Of a stretch of DNA of 64,000 bases, positions 44,504 through 52,955 are shown piece after piece. Each line of letters starts with the position of its first letter. Position 1 is the first letter of the stretch. Where the stretch lies: the NCBI GenBank assembly GCA_023389255.1, contig JAEWER010000019.1, forward strand, positions 124,001-188,000, in the 5' to 3' direction. The notes below the pieces were generated by a model. The model made no database searches and had not been told where the DNA came from. It saw only the letters and a program-made list of their open reading frames with translations. The stretch is from Bacillota bacterium. GTDB lineage: Bacteria > Bacillota > Clostridia > Saccharofermentanales > DTU023. Both the position numbers and the translations under genes were made by a program.

Positions 44504-45368
44504 ATTTGCTAGCAAGCATGATGCACAATTCTCGTAAAATTTTGCAGGCAGCTGCCGTAGATACACCAGATTGATCGTAATGGGGGGATAATTCCATAAT
44601 ATCTATGCCCACAATATTGCAGTCTTTATAGGCTAGTAAGGCGTTGAGCAGTTGCATAAAAGTAGCTCCGCCAGGTTCAGGTGTACCTGTGCCCGGCAGG
44701 ACGGATGGATCTAACACATCTAGATCCAACGTTAAATAGATTGGTGTTTTAGCAGAAGCGAGTTTTTCGGCAACCAAGCTGGCATCATCTAGCGTTAGCG
44801 GATGAAAATCTAAATGCTCTTTCGCAAAAGCAAATTCTTCTTTTAAGCCAGAGCGGATACCGAAAGAGTGAATTTTTTGATCTCCTACAAGTTCCCAGCA
44901 ACGCTTGATTACAGAGGCATGTGACAATTCGTTACCCAAGTAATCATCACGTAAATCGGTATGAGCATCGAAGTGAACGATTTCCAAATTAGGATAGTGC
45001 TTAACGCATTCACGCACAGGACCTAAAGTGAGTAAGTGTTCACCACCTATCATTAGCGGAATTGCTTTTTTTGCCAAAATCTGTGCTGTCTGCTCTTCTA
45101 AAGTTTGTAAAGTTTTAGTTTGTACACCAAAGGGAAGTTCCAAATCACCTAAGTCATAGACTTTGTAATTTAATAAATCTAAATCTTGGTAGGGGCTATA
45201 AGTTTCTAAGCCAAAAGATTCTTCACGCATACGAGCGGGCGCAAAGCGAGTGCCGGGTCTAAAGCTACAAGTACTGTCGTAAGGTGCACCGTAGACTAAT
45301 ACACGAGCATCTGTTGCATCTTCGGCAAAGCCACAAAAAGTTAAGCGATTACTTTCTAAATTAACCAT
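44502..45368 (-). CDS. speB: Agmatinase
   Basis: 288 residues of the ureohydrolase family with a two-manganese site: GGEHLLTLGPV, VHFDAHTDLRDD and TLDLDVLDPSVLPGTGTPEPGG carry the metal ligands. It would convert agmatine to putrescine and urea, completing the SpeA route. The start ATG at 45368 is chosen because GGGAGG lies just upstream; the longer frame from TTG 45380 would translate the ribosome site. It is transcribed with msrAB, which ends 12 bases before the start. Confidence 0.95.
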   Translation of the reverse strand: MVNLESNRLTFCGFAEDATDARVLVYGAPYDSTCSFRPGTRFAPARMREESFGLETYSPYQDLDLLNYKVYDLGDLELPFGVQTKTLQTLEEQTAQILAKKAIPLMIGGEHLLTLGPVRECVKHYPNLEIVHFDAHTDLRDDYLGNELSHASVIKRCWELVGDQKIHSFGIRSGLKEEFAFAKEHLDFHPLTLDDASLVAEKLASAKTPIYLTLDLDVLDPSVLPGTGTPEPGGATFMQLLNALLAYKDCNIVGIDIMELSPHYDQSGVSTAAACKILRELCIMLASK

Positions 45369-45380
45369 GTATCCTCCCAA

Positions 45381-46328
45381 TTATCGCTGTTCAACATAGG
45401 GTAATAAACGGGCGTAGCCCAGTTCTCTCATCTTAGTTAAAGGTACAAAACGAAGAGATAGTCCGTTGATACAAAACCGTAAGCCTCCTTTAGCGCTAGG
45501 TCCATCCTCGAACACGTGTCCTAAATGAGAATTAGAGGCTAGAGCCGAGACTTCAGTTCTTTGTAGCATGAAGCGAAAATCTTCTCTATACCGAATGATG
45601 TCAGTGGTAATAGGCATGGTAAAGCTAGGCCAGCCACAACCGGCATCAAACTTATCGTCTGAGGAAAATAGAGGTTGTCCGCCGACAATGTCAACATAAA
45701 TTCCTGGCTCTACCACCTTGTTATATTCGTGACTGTGAGGAGCTTCTGTGCCCTGTTCTTGCGTTACTTTATAAGCATATTCATCGAGCTTTTCTTTAAT
45801 TTGCTTAAGTTCATCTTCGTCAGCTTGCGGTGGATATAGCACAACAGACAAAGCTTTTTTAGGATTGATGTGACAATAGCCATCAGGATTTTTCGTTAAA
45901 TAATTTTGATGATATTCTTCAGCTGGAACATAATTTTTTACTGCTTCTAATTCGATAGCAGATATTTGTCCTAAACTCTCATCTAATAGCGCTAGTGATT
46001 CACGAGCGATGCGCTCGCTTAAATCATCTTCTGTCTCGAAATAAATACCAGTGCGGTATTGTCTACCCTGGTCAGCTCCTTGCTGATTTACGCTCAATGG
46101 ATCGATTACACAATAGAAACGATCTAAAATTTCGGCTAGCTTTATTCTGTTAGGATCGTAGCTGATCTTGACACACTCAGCATGATCTGTTTCTTTGATA
46201 GCGTTATAATTGGTCTGTTCTGTCTTGCCGTTGATGTAACCAACTTCGGTTTGACAGATGCCAGGAAGTTGTTGAAAGAAGGATTCTGCTCCCCAAAAAC
46301 AACCAGCGGCTAAAAAAATTGTTCGCAT
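45381..46328 (-). CDS. msrAB: Bifunctional methionine sulfoxide reductase A/B
   Basis: 315 residues: an N-terminal MsrA domain (catalytic Cys in AAGCFWGAE, residues 7-15) fused to a C-terminal MsrB domain (GGQPLFSSDDKFDAGCGWPSF, HLGHVFEDGPS and the catalytic Cys in RFCINGLSLRF). It repairs both isomers of methionine sulfoxide using thioredoxin. The MsrA-MsrB order is common in Firmicutes. It is upstream of speB in the same direction. The CxxC zinc pairs found in many MsrB proteins are not visible. Confidence 0.96.
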   Translation of the reverse strand: MRTIFLAAGCFWGAESFFQQLPGICQTEVGYINGKTEQTNYNAIKETDHAECVKISYDPNRIKLAEILDRFYCVIDPLSVNQQGADQGRQYRTGIYFETEDDLSERIARESLALLDESLGQISAIELEAVKNYVPAEEYHQNYLTKNPDGYCHINPKKALSVVLYPPQADEDELKQIKEKLDEYAYKVTQEQGTEAPHSHEYNKVVEPGIYVDIVGGQPLFSSDDKFDAGCGWPSFTMPITTDIIRYREDFRFMLQRTEVSALASNSHLGHVFEDGPSAKGGLRFCINGLSLRFVPLTKMRELGYARLLPYVEQR

Positions 46329-46380
46329 AAAAACCTCTCGATTGCGTTAGTAACTACAACTAAAGTTAACACATAGCTAA

Positions 46381-46791
46381 ATGAAAACTCGTAATTTTTA
46401 TCAACGTAGAGATCTTTGTCTGATCATTATAGTTTTATTGGTTTCTGGTGCCGTCTGGTGGCTCACTAGTCAAAACCGCTTGATTAGCGATGATCTAGTA
46501 GCAAGAGTACAGAGTTCAGGAGATATAGTGTTAGAAATACCGCTTAACTCAGCTCATTTTGGCACTTATCAGGTGCCAGATAAGCAGGTGGAGTTGGAAG
46601 TGAGTGAAAAGGGTATTCGCTTTTTGCACAGCAACTGTCCCGATCAGATTTGTGTTAATGCGGGCAATTTAAATACTAATGGTAATTTTGCTGCCTGCAT
46701 TCCTAACGATGTTTTAGTGAAAGTTGAAAAGAGATTAGGTGATGCGAATAAGCCAAATTCGACAGCGCCAGATGTAGTTATAGGTAAATGA
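46381..46791 (+). CDS. NusG domain II-containing membrane protein
   Basis: 136 residues: one membrane anchor (LCLIIIVLLVSGAVWWLTS), then a NusG-domain-II-like beta fold with GIRFLHSNCPDQICVNAGNL and AACIPNDVLVKVEK. Such small proteins are usually encoded next to a Gx transporter and ApbE, as here, in loci tied to flavinylated electron-transfer systems. The ATGA overlap with the next gene shows tight coupling. The two Cys of CPDQIC are typical. Confidence 0.88.
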   Translation: MKTRNFYQRRDLCLIIIVLLVSGAVWWLTSQNRLISDDLVARVQSSGDIVLEIPLNSAHFGTYQVPDKQVELEVSEKGIRFLHSNCPDQICVNAGNLNTNGNFAACIPNDVLVKVEKRLGDANKPNSTAPDVVIGK

Positions 46792-47315
46792 GTAGGTATA
46801 GTAAAACAAAACATCTAACATTTTTAGCTTTTCTCTTTGCTGTTGCCATGGTTTTAGCTACGCTAGAGAGTCTGTTTCCGCCACCCTTGCCTATACCGTT
46901 ACGTTACGGTCTAGCCAATGTGGTAGTAATGTACCTGCTCTATGAACATAGTAAGCAAGATGCCCTAATTATAGTTTTACTTAAAGCGCTATATGTTTTA
47001 CTACTTCGAGGACTAATAGCTGGGGTGCTGAGTTTGAGTGGCAGTCTTTTAGCGTGGCTCATTTTAGTTGTTTTACTACTGCCTAAACTTAAAGTTAGCT
47101 ACTTGCTAGCTAGTACAATGGCAGCTATCGCCCACAACTTAGCGCAACTAGTGGTGGTTTCTGTACTCTACAGCAGTTTGATCAGTGATGGTTGGCAGCT
47201 TTTGGTTGCCCCACTTATCTTTTGGGGTGCTGTGACAGGTGTTGTTAGCGGTCTAGTACTTAAAATTATTCTGCCGAGAATCCGACCGATTATTCAGGCA
47301 TATCACATAAAGTGA
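46788..47315 (+). CDS. Gx transporter-family membrane protein
   Basis: 175 residues with five or six hydrophobic segments; the start LTFLAFLFAVAMVLATLESLFPPPLPIPLRYGLANV is characteristic of the Gx (heptaprenyl synthase component I-like) family, thought to carry small molecules as an ECF-type S component. The ATG is in an ATGA overlap with the NusG-II gene. apbE follows 6 bases later. Confidence 0.88.
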   Translation: MSRYSKTKHLTFLAFLFAVAMVLATLESLFPPPLPIPLRYGLANVVVMYLLYEHSKQDALIIVLLKALYVLLLRGLIAGVLSLSGSLLAWLILVVLLLPKLKVSYLLASTMAAIAHNLAQLVVVSVLYSSLISDGWQLLVAPLIFWGAVTGVVSGLVLKIILPRIRPIIQAYHIK

Positions 47316-47321
47316 GGACAT

Positions 47322-48473
47322 ATGATGCACATAACCACAAGAGGCAGAGCAAAGGGCATAGTTATTTGGTTTTTATTGGGCTGTTTTCTTTTAGTTAGTA
47401 CAGGCTGTGATATGAAAAAGAAGACTGAAAATAGTAGATCACAGATAACGGTTGACAGAGAAATAAAGGATAAGCAACAACATGAATTTTTAGGTTATCT
47501 CGATACTTTGACAGTAGTAATTGCCAAAAATATTACGGAAGCTAAATTCCAAGAGCTCTGTCAAACACTTGAAGTCGAACTTAAGCGCTACGATCAGCTT
47601 TTTAATTCTTTCAAAGAATATCCAGGTAGCAACAATATATGGCGCATTAATCAACAACCAGTAGGTGAACCGTTAACGATAGAACAAGATGTCTATGACT
47701 TATTGTTAAGAGCAAAAGAACTAGAAGAGCAAGCTCCTTTTGCTAATCGTTTAAGTGTAACGTCAGGCTATTTACTGGATTTGTGGCAGGAATATCGCAC
47801 GCAAAAGCAGACTCCCGATGTACAAGCATTAAAAGATGCAGCTAAGAAATCAGGCTGGCAGTTTGAGCTAAAAAAGAAAGATGGTAAATGTACTATCACT
47901 CGTCTTGCGGATATTAGGTTAGAAACAGGAGCAGTAGCTAAAGGTTTTGCGATGCACTTGATAGCAGATAAGTTGGAGCAAAAGGGCTACAGCAATGTCT
48001 TGCTTAGCGTTGGCGGCGATGTGGTGCCTGTAGGGAAAAGCAGTGACAAGTGGCGAGTTGCTATACAAAATCCATTACAAAGCATCAAAGGAGATGAACT
48101 GGCACAAAAACTGTTGCAAAAGCATGCCTCTAAAGACGCTTACGCTGACTTAGCAAAAAAAGATTTTTTAGAAATACAAACAGTCGAGCAGGAAGCAGTG
48201 GTGACCAGCGGTATTTACGAACGCTACTATTTGCAAGGAAATGAGTGGTATCACCACATTATTGATCTGCAAACCCTGTATCCGGCTAAAAATTATCTTA
48301 GCCTTACAGTTACAGGGTCAGATATTGTTCTGTGTGATTTTTTATCTACTTATTGCTTTAATCTCACTCTAGATGAGATTAAAGAGCTGAGCAAAATATA
48401 TCCCGATTACCGCATAATGGTGGTAGATCGAACGCTGAAACAAAGTGAATTTGGTGGGAAAAAACATGGATAA
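47322..48473 (+). CDS. apbE: FAD:protein FMN transferase, ApbE-type lipoprotein
   Basis: 383 residues with a lipoprotein signal (FLLGCFLLVSTGCDMKK, Cys near residue 30). ApbE attaches FMN to Thr residues of extracytoplasmic redox proteins. Motifs are RYDQLFNSFKEYPGSNNIWRIN, GAVAKGFAMHLI, LLSVGGDVVPVG, the TSGIYERYY loop and HIIDLQTLYPA. The usual HIIDPxTG is altered to HIIDLQTLYP. No Rnf, Nqr or other flavinylated target is in the window. AGGA precedes ATG 47322; ATG 47325 is equally possible. The end overlaps the amylase start. Confidence 0.92.
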   Translation: MMHITTRGRAKGIVIWFLLGCFLLVSTGCDMKKKTENSRSQITVDREIKDKQQHEFLGYLDTLTVVIAKNITEAKFQELCQTLEVELKRYDQLFNSFKEYPGSNNIWRINQQPVGEPLTIEQDVYDLLLRAKELEEQAPFANRLSVTSGYLLDLWQEYRTQKQTPDVQALKDAAKKSGWQFELKKKDGKCTITRLADIRLETGAVAKGFAMHLIADKLEQKGYSNVLLSVGGDVVPVGKSSDKWRVAIQNPLQSIKGDELAQKLLQKHASKDAYADLAKKDFLEIQTVEQEAVVTSGIYERYYLQGNEWYHHIIDLQTLYPAKNYLSLTVTGSDIVLCDFLSTYCFNLTLDEIKELSKIYPDYRIMVVDRTLKQSEFGGKKHG

Positions 48474-49914
48474 TCCAATTACAATTCAATATTTTGAATG
48501 GTATTTACCGGCAGACAGTAAACACTGGCAACGCCTAAAAGATAACGTACAAGGCTTAGTTGAGATGGGTGTTGGTGGCGTGTGGTTACCTCCTTGTTAT
48601 AAAGGAACAGGTGTAAATGACGTAGGCTATGGTGTTTACGATCTCTATGATTTGGGTGAGTTTGAGCAAAAAGGCACAGTTGCAACCAAGTATGGAACTT
48701 TAGCTGAATTAGAAGAAGCGATCAGTACTTTGCATGAGCATGGTATCGCAGTCTATGGTGATTGTGTTATCAATCATAAAGCGGGAGCCGATGAAACAGA
48801 ATTATTCAAAGCTGTAAAAGTAGATCCCAATAACCGAGAAAAGCAAATTTCAGAACCTTTTGATATTAAGGGGTGGACTAAATTTACATTCCCTGGTCGT
48901 GGCAATAAATACTCCGAATTCAAATGGAATTTTAATCACTTCACTGCTACAGACTACGATGAAATCAGCAAGCAAAGTGCAATTTATCGCATTTTAGGCG
49001 AAAACAAAGGATTTTCTCAAAGTGTTGACGACGAAAAAGGTAATTTTGATTATCTGATGTTTGCAGATATTGATTACGATCACCCTGATGTGCGCCAAGA
49101 AATTAAAAAATGGGGTAGCTGGTACGTAAATAAACTCAAACTAGATGGGTTACGTCTAGATGCACTCAAACATATTGATGAAACTTTTATCGATGAGTTT
49201 GTGCAGAGCGTGCGTCAAAACACAGATAAAAATCTTTACATGGTAGGCGAATACTGGAATGGTGATGTGGGCAAACTCAAAGAGTATCTAGCTCAGGTCA
49301 ATACATGGTTAGCGTTATTTGATGTTGCTTTGCATTTTAATTTTTATCATGCGTCAAATAGCGGAGACAGTTACGATATGCGTCAGATTTTTGCGAACAC
49401 GTTGGTGGAAGATAAACCGCTAAATGTGATGACTTTTGTTGATAACCATGATTCACAAAAAGGTCAAGCGCTGGAATCATATGTGCAAGAATGGTTTAAG
49501 CCACTAGCCTATGCCTTAATTCTCTTGCGTGAAGATGGCTATCCCTGTCTTTTCTATGGTGATTACTACGGCTGTGGTGGCGATAATCCGACTCCCGCAC
49601 TAAAGGACAAACTAGACCCATTACTTAAAGCCCGTAAACAACATGCTTATGGCGAACAAAGAGATTACTTTGATGATCCTAACTGCATCGCTTTTGTACG
49701 CTTAGGTGATGATAAACATGAAAAATCAGGGCTAGCTTGTATCTTGAGTAATGGAGAGGGTAAGAGCAAGTATCTGGAGATGGGAACATTGCGCGCAGGG
49801 CAAGAATGGTACGATTTGACGGGCAATGTAACTGATACTGTTATGCTAGATGAAAAAGGCGGAGCTGAATTTAGTTGCGCCGGAGGCTCAGTATCGATCT
49901 GGGTAGAAAAATAA
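48466..49914 (+). CDS. Cytoplasmic alpha-amylase (GH13)
   Basis: 482 residues from ATG 48466, which overlaps the last 8 bases of apbE; GGTGGGA lies just ahead. The GH13 regions are clear: GDCVINHK (I), GLRLDALKHI with the nucleophile Asp (II), MVGEYW with the acid Glu (III) and FVDNHDSQ (IV). There is no signal peptide, so it acts inside the cell, degrading glycogen or imported maltodextrins. The closest familiar type is the bacterial liquefying/cytoplasmic amylase beginning IQYFEWYLP. Confidence 0.95.
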   Translation: MDNPITIQYFEWYLPADSKHWQRLKDNVQGLVEMGVGGVWLPPCYKGTGVNDVGYGVYDLYDLGEFEQKGTVATKYGTLAELEEAISTLHEHGIAVYGDCVINHKAGADETELFKAVKVDPNNREKQISEPFDIKGWTKFTFPGRGNKYSEFKWNFNHFTATDYDEISKQSAIYRILGENKGFSQSVDDEKGNFDYLMFADIDYDHPDVRQEIKKWGSWYVNKLKLDGLRLDALKHIDETFIDEFVQSVRQNTDKNLYMVGEYWNGDVGKLKEYLAQVNTWLALFDVALHFNFYHASNSGDSYDMRQIFANTLVEDKPLNVMTFVDNHDSQKGQALESYVQEWFKPLAYALILLREDGYPCLFYGDYYGCGGDNPTPALKDKLDPLLKARKQHAYGEQRDYFDDPNCIAFVRLGDDKHEKSGLACILSNGEGKSKYLEMGTLRAGQEWYDLTGNVTDTVMLDEKGGAEFSCAGGSVSIWVEK

Positions 49915-49948
49915 AAGTAAATTCAAACTTGAAATAAGAGGTAACAAG

Positions 49949-50209
49949 ATGAAGCAGATAACACTTTTTTACTTGCAAAACTGTCCACATTGCCAGCAAG
50001 CATTTGCACATCTAGCTGAACTTAAACAGCAACCAGAATATCGTGACATTGAGATTACACAAATCGAAGAAAGCGAAGAAGCTGAGTTGGCAGAACAATA
50101 CGACTATTTTTATGTGCCTACTTTTTATATTGGAGCAGAAAAGGTACATGAAGGACATGTAGAAAAAGAAGATGTTGAAAGAGTGTTGCGTCTAGCATTA
50201 CAAAACTAA
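49949..50209 (+). CDS. Small thioredoxin-fold protein (CPHC)
   Basis: 86 residues with the redox motif CPHC in FYLQNCPHCQQAF (Cys12 and Cys15) and a cis-Pro in FYVPTFYIG. It is glutaredoxin/thioredoxin-like, has no signal peptide and probably reduces disulfides in the cytosol. It lies 34 bases after the amylase and 10 bases before the ExbB-like gene, possibly starting the latter operon. AAGAGGT precedes the ATG. Confidence 0.88.
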   Translation: MKQITLFYLQNCPHCQQAFAHLAELKQQPEYRDIEITQIEESEEAELAEQYDYFYVPTFYIGAEKVHEGHVEKEDVERVLRLALQN

Positions 50210-50219
50210 GGTATATATT

Positions 50220-50837
50220 GTGCTACAAGTATTTGTTCGTAATTTTATCAGTTTTGATTTTCTTATTTTTGTGTTGGCAATCTTTAATGCCGGCATTTTT
50301 TTACGTAGCTTAAGACTTACTAGAAAGCTAAGAAAGGTGTTAAACCCCAAAGGTTATTTACCGGGTGGTTGGCATGACTATCGCAAAATTTCTGCATATT
50401 ACCATAAGTATCTGAAGCCTGAGGGAGAACAAGAATTACTTGAGCGCTATCGCAAAGTTTTAAGCAGTTATTCTTTGTTCGAGAACATCTCTGCGATTTT
50501 CCCGCTGCTGGGTATTCTGGGTACCGTTATTTCTCTGATTCCCATGGTTAATAATATTGGTGAGATTGAGACCAACTTATTTTTTGCAGCGTTAACCTCC
50601 ACATTTTGGGGCATTGTATTTGCCATTATTTATAAATCAGGTAATGGCTTGTTGCAGGCAGAGATTGAGATTTTAAGTGATCAAGTAAATTTGTACGTGG
50701 ATCGTAATACCAGACTTCTAGTTAAGGCTTCCGAGATTGAGATTAAACAAGAGATGGAAAAAAAGTCGGATAGTACGACTGAAAACACGATTACCAAAGT
50801 ATCTACCGATATTGATCCCGAAAAGGAATTAGTCTAG
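50220..50837 (+). CDS. MotA/TolQ/ExbB-family proton channel protein
   Basis: 205 residues from GTG 50220 with the ExbB arrangement: one N-terminal membrane helix (FLIFVLAIFNAGIFL), a cytoplasmic helical loop, and two later helices (ISAIFPLLGILGTVISLIPM and NLFFAALTSTFWGIVFAIIY). PLLGILGTVISLIPM and AALTSTFWGIVFAI match the TolQ/ExbB core (GLLGTVxG and AL..T..GL..A). In the family it forms the proton-conducting pentamer around an ExbD dimer. The stop overlaps the ExbD-like GTG by one base (TAGTG), so the two are coupled. In a genome with monoderm features its job is unknown. Confidence 0.87.
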   Translation: MLQVFVRNFISFDFLIFVLAIFNAGIFLRSLRLTRKLRKVLNPKGYLPGGWHDYRKISAYYHKYLKPEGEQELLERYRKVLSSYSLFENISAIFPLLGILGTVISLIPMVNNIGEIETNLFFAALTSTFWGIVFAIIYKSGNGLLQAEIEILSDQVNLYVDRNTRLLVKASEIEIKQEMEKKSDSTTENTITKVSTDIDPEKELV

Positions 50838-51433
50838 TGCGTAAAAGACGTGGCTTAACAATGGATTTAACGCCTTTATTGGATGTTATTTTAATCATCC
50901 TCTTCTTGGTTTTGATGGTACAAAAAATTGAGACGACTAAGGCTATAGATAAAAACAAGCAACAAGCAGATAGACAAAAACAGGCTGAGGTAGCAGTACT
51001 AGCAGAAAAAATTGAAAAGCTACAGCAAGAAAACCAAAAGCTGAGTGAAGATTTAACACAGTCTGAAAAAACTAAGCAACGCATCTTAGAAGATCAAGGT
51101 CTGACACAAGAAAAGCTAGCACTAGTAGATGTTTTAGAAGAAGAGAGCAATCAGTTGCGTATAACTATTCCTAGCAATTATCCCAGGCAACCTTTAGCCG
51201 TAAAGGATATGGCAACTGGTGAAATAAAAACGTATGAAGATCTTTATAAGATGACTGAAGCCATTAAAGAAAAGCTACAGCAAGGTGGCAACAAAATGGC
51301 TGTCATTATTCTTTCTTTCGATAGTCGTCATATCCTTTTCAAGGATTATCAGAGAGTTAACCAGGCAATTTTGCAATTGCGAGCAGAAGCTAAACAGAAT
51401 ATTCTCTACCGTGAGCAAGATCAAGCCAATTAA
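50837..51433 (+). CDS. ExbD/TolR-like protein with an extracytoplasmic coiled coil
   Basis: 198 residues. Basic start (MRKRRGLT), then MDLTPLLDVILIILFLVLMV, which matches the ExbD/TolR membrane helix including the proton-carrying Asp (D16, TPLLDV). A coiled coil rich in Lys/Gln/Glu follows (about 30-100), then a globular C-terminal domain (IKTYEDLYKMTEAIKEKLQQ, MAVIILSFDSRHILFKDYQRV). It should pair with the upstream ExbB-like protein in a proton-driven stator that pushes something outside the membrane. It starts at GTG in a TAGTG overlap. Confidence 0.85.
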   Translation: MRKRRGLTMDLTPLLDVILIILFLVLMVQKIETTKAIDKNKQQADRQKQAEVAVLAEKIEKLQQENQKLSEDLTQSEKTKQRILEDQGLTQEKLALVDVLEEESNQLRITIPSNYPRQPLAVKDMATGEIKTYEDLYKMTEAIKEKLQQGGNKMAVIILSFDSRHILFKDYQRVNQAILQLRAEAKQNILYREQDQAN

Positions 51434-51490
51434 AGCACCAACCAATATTTTGGTGCTAAAATTAAAAATCATTATTCTGAGAGGTGTGTT

Positions 51491-52498
51491 ATGGATTCAG
51501 AACAAAAAAACACAGTGGAAAATTTGACTCAAGAAAATATGACTATTGGCGAGCAAGCTGCTAAAGTGACTGAGCACGGAGCCGATGAACTGACAGCTAC
51601 AACTGAACAAGTTGAAACTAAAACAGAAACTGAAACTGCTAAGACAGAAGAAACGGCCCAACACGCACAGCCTAATCAAGCCCAGCAACAGGCTTATCAA
51701 CAGTCGCAAGGGCAAGCATATTATGCTCAACCTCAGCAGGCACAAGCATATCAAGCTCGCTATCAACAACCGCAGCAAAATCAACAACAGTATCAACAGT
51801 ACTATCAACAACCACAACAAAATCAACGCCAACAGGCATATGGTCAACCTCAGTTTGATCAACAACAGTATAGAAACCAACAATATCAGCAACAGTATGC
51901 ATATCAAAATCAGCAACAAGCAGGTTATAAACAACAAGCAGGTCATAACCCTTATGCTCAGGCTGGTTATGGTCAATTCCATATGCAAACTCCAGCACAA
52001 AAGGCGATGCATCAGTATGAAATTGGCAAACTTTGCTTAAAGATTGGTGCTATCTTCGACATTGTCATCGCCAGTATTATTTACTTGCTAGCACTGATTA
52101 TCATGGTTGGTGGCAGTGCATTGTTATCCTTTAGTAGCTCTGTTTCTTCTGGATTACACTCAGCAGACAGCTTTTTTGATATGGATGGAACAGGATCTAG
52201 CCTAGGTGTTATCAGCGGTGCCGCTGGTGCTTTAGGTGGCGCAGTTGTTTTTGTAGTCGCCATTCTTGTGTTGTTAATAGGTACTTTCTACTTAGTTAAG
52301 GGTATCTTGAGTCTCAAGTGGAATAAACGTCCCAAAGAAGCGGATAATAGTGTGGCGGCTATCGTCTTAGGTGGTATTGCGTTGGTAGCTTCCTTCTTCA
52401 GTATGAGTACGCTTTTAATCTTCTTAATTGCTTTAGGCTTCGAGATTACATACTTAGTAGGTGCTATCTTAAAGCAAATCAATAAGAGCAAATTCTAG
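51491..52498 (+). CDS. Gln/Tyr-rich (prion-like) N-terminus with a C-terminal membrane domain
   Basis: 335 residues. Residues 1-55 are acidic and Thr/Glu-rich. Residues about 56-165 are almost only Gln, Tyr, Ala, Pro and Asn in short repeats (QQPQQNQQQYQQYYQQPQQN), a low-complexity prion-like tract. From about 175 there are four hydrophobic segments: IVIASIIYLLALIIMVGG, AVVFVVAILVLLIGTFYLVKG, SVAAIVLGGIALVASFF and LLIFLIALGFEITYLVGAIL. GAGAGGTG precedes the ATG. It is 57 bases after the ExbD-like gene and before a second ExbD-like protein, so it may belong to that cluster. The family is not recognised; the Gln-rich tract would lie in the cytoplasm or near the membrane surface. Confidence 0.78.
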   Translation: MDSEQKNTVENLTQENMTIGEQAAKVTEHGADELTATTEQVETKTETETAKTEETAQHAQPNQAQQQAYQQSQGQAYYAQPQQAQAYQARYQQPQQNQQQYQQYYQQPQQNQRQQAYGQPQFDQQQYRNQQYQQQYAYQNQQQAGYKQQAGHNPYAQAGYGQFHMQTPAQKAMHQYEIGKLCLKIGAIFDIVIASIIYLLALIIMVGGSALLSFSSSVSSGLHSADSFFDMDGTGSSLGVISGAAGALGGAVVFVVAILVLLIGTFYLVKGILSLKWNKRPKEADNSVAAIVLGGIALVASFFSMSTLLIFLIALGFEITYLVGAILKQINKSKF

Positions 52499-52530
52499 TT
52501 GGCGCAGAACAGTAGAAATGGTTTATAAAT

Positions 52531-52555
52531 AGCTAGAGGACACTCTAGCTATTTT
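52531..52555 (+). terminator. Hairpin between the Gln-rich gene and the small ExbD-like gene
   Basis: AGCTAGAG/CTCTAGCT perfect 8-base stem with a GACA loop, followed by ATTTTGTT. It may be a weak terminator that lowers expression of the next gene. Confidence 0.6.
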
Positions 52556-52568
52556 GTTAGGAGATATT

Positions 52569-52955
52569 ATGCGTAATCAAGAGAAAAGGAAAAAACACAG
52601 TTGGGGCAAGTGGCTGATTTTGTTGGTGATTTTGGCAGTGTTGGCAGGCTGGCTCAAGGGTTGGATTCCAGGCTTAGGTAATGGCATGGAACAAATTTAT
52701 TCGCAATTCAAGGGGAAAGATGTTACTAGTAGCACTACTACTAGTACAACGGAACAAGTAAAACAAAGTGAAATCAAAGTCAGTGGTGACAAAGTTTACT
52801 TAGATGGTAACGAAATTCCACTAACTGAATTGAAAGCAAAACTACAAGCACAAAAAACTTCCGAAGTGACTATTGTTGATGATGGTGCCATTAAGGCAAC
52901 TTACGATGAAGTTTTTAAGATTCTGAATGAACTGAATGTTGCAACTGATCGCTAA
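52569..52955 (+). CDS. Small membrane-anchored protein with an ExbD-periplasmic-like domain
   Basis: 128 residues from ATG 52569 (TTAGGAGA site). A basic start (RNQEKRKKHSWGKW), one membrane helix (LILLVILAVLAGWLKGWI), a Ser/Thr linker, then a compact domain (IKVSGDKVYLDGNEIPLTELK...SEVTIVDDGAIKATYDEVFKILNELNV). That pattern matches the periplasmic domain of ExbD/TolR (xVYLNGxxVTLEEL, then a strand ending in D, then YGxVVxVMDxL). Its membrane helix lacks the proton Asp, so it would be a non-conducting relative. The family call is by eye and needs profile confirmation. Confidence 0.62.
   Translation: MRNQEKRKKHSWGKWLILLVILAVLAGWLKGWIPGLGNGMEQIYSQFKGKDVTSSTTTSTTEQVKQSEIKVSGDKVYLDGNEIPLTELKAKLQAQKTSEVTIVDDGAIKATYDEVFKILNELNVATDR

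Noticed and set aside
51497..52012. Leu/Ile-rich minus-strand frame of 171 codons
   Set aside because: It is the mirror of the CAA/CAG-rich Gln tract of the plus-strand gene; no ribosome site or family.
50220..52955. Zorya-type phage defence system
   Set aside because: There is a stator-like pair but no ZorC/D/E helicase or nuclease genes nearby, and the ExbD-like protein lacks an OmpA-type domain.
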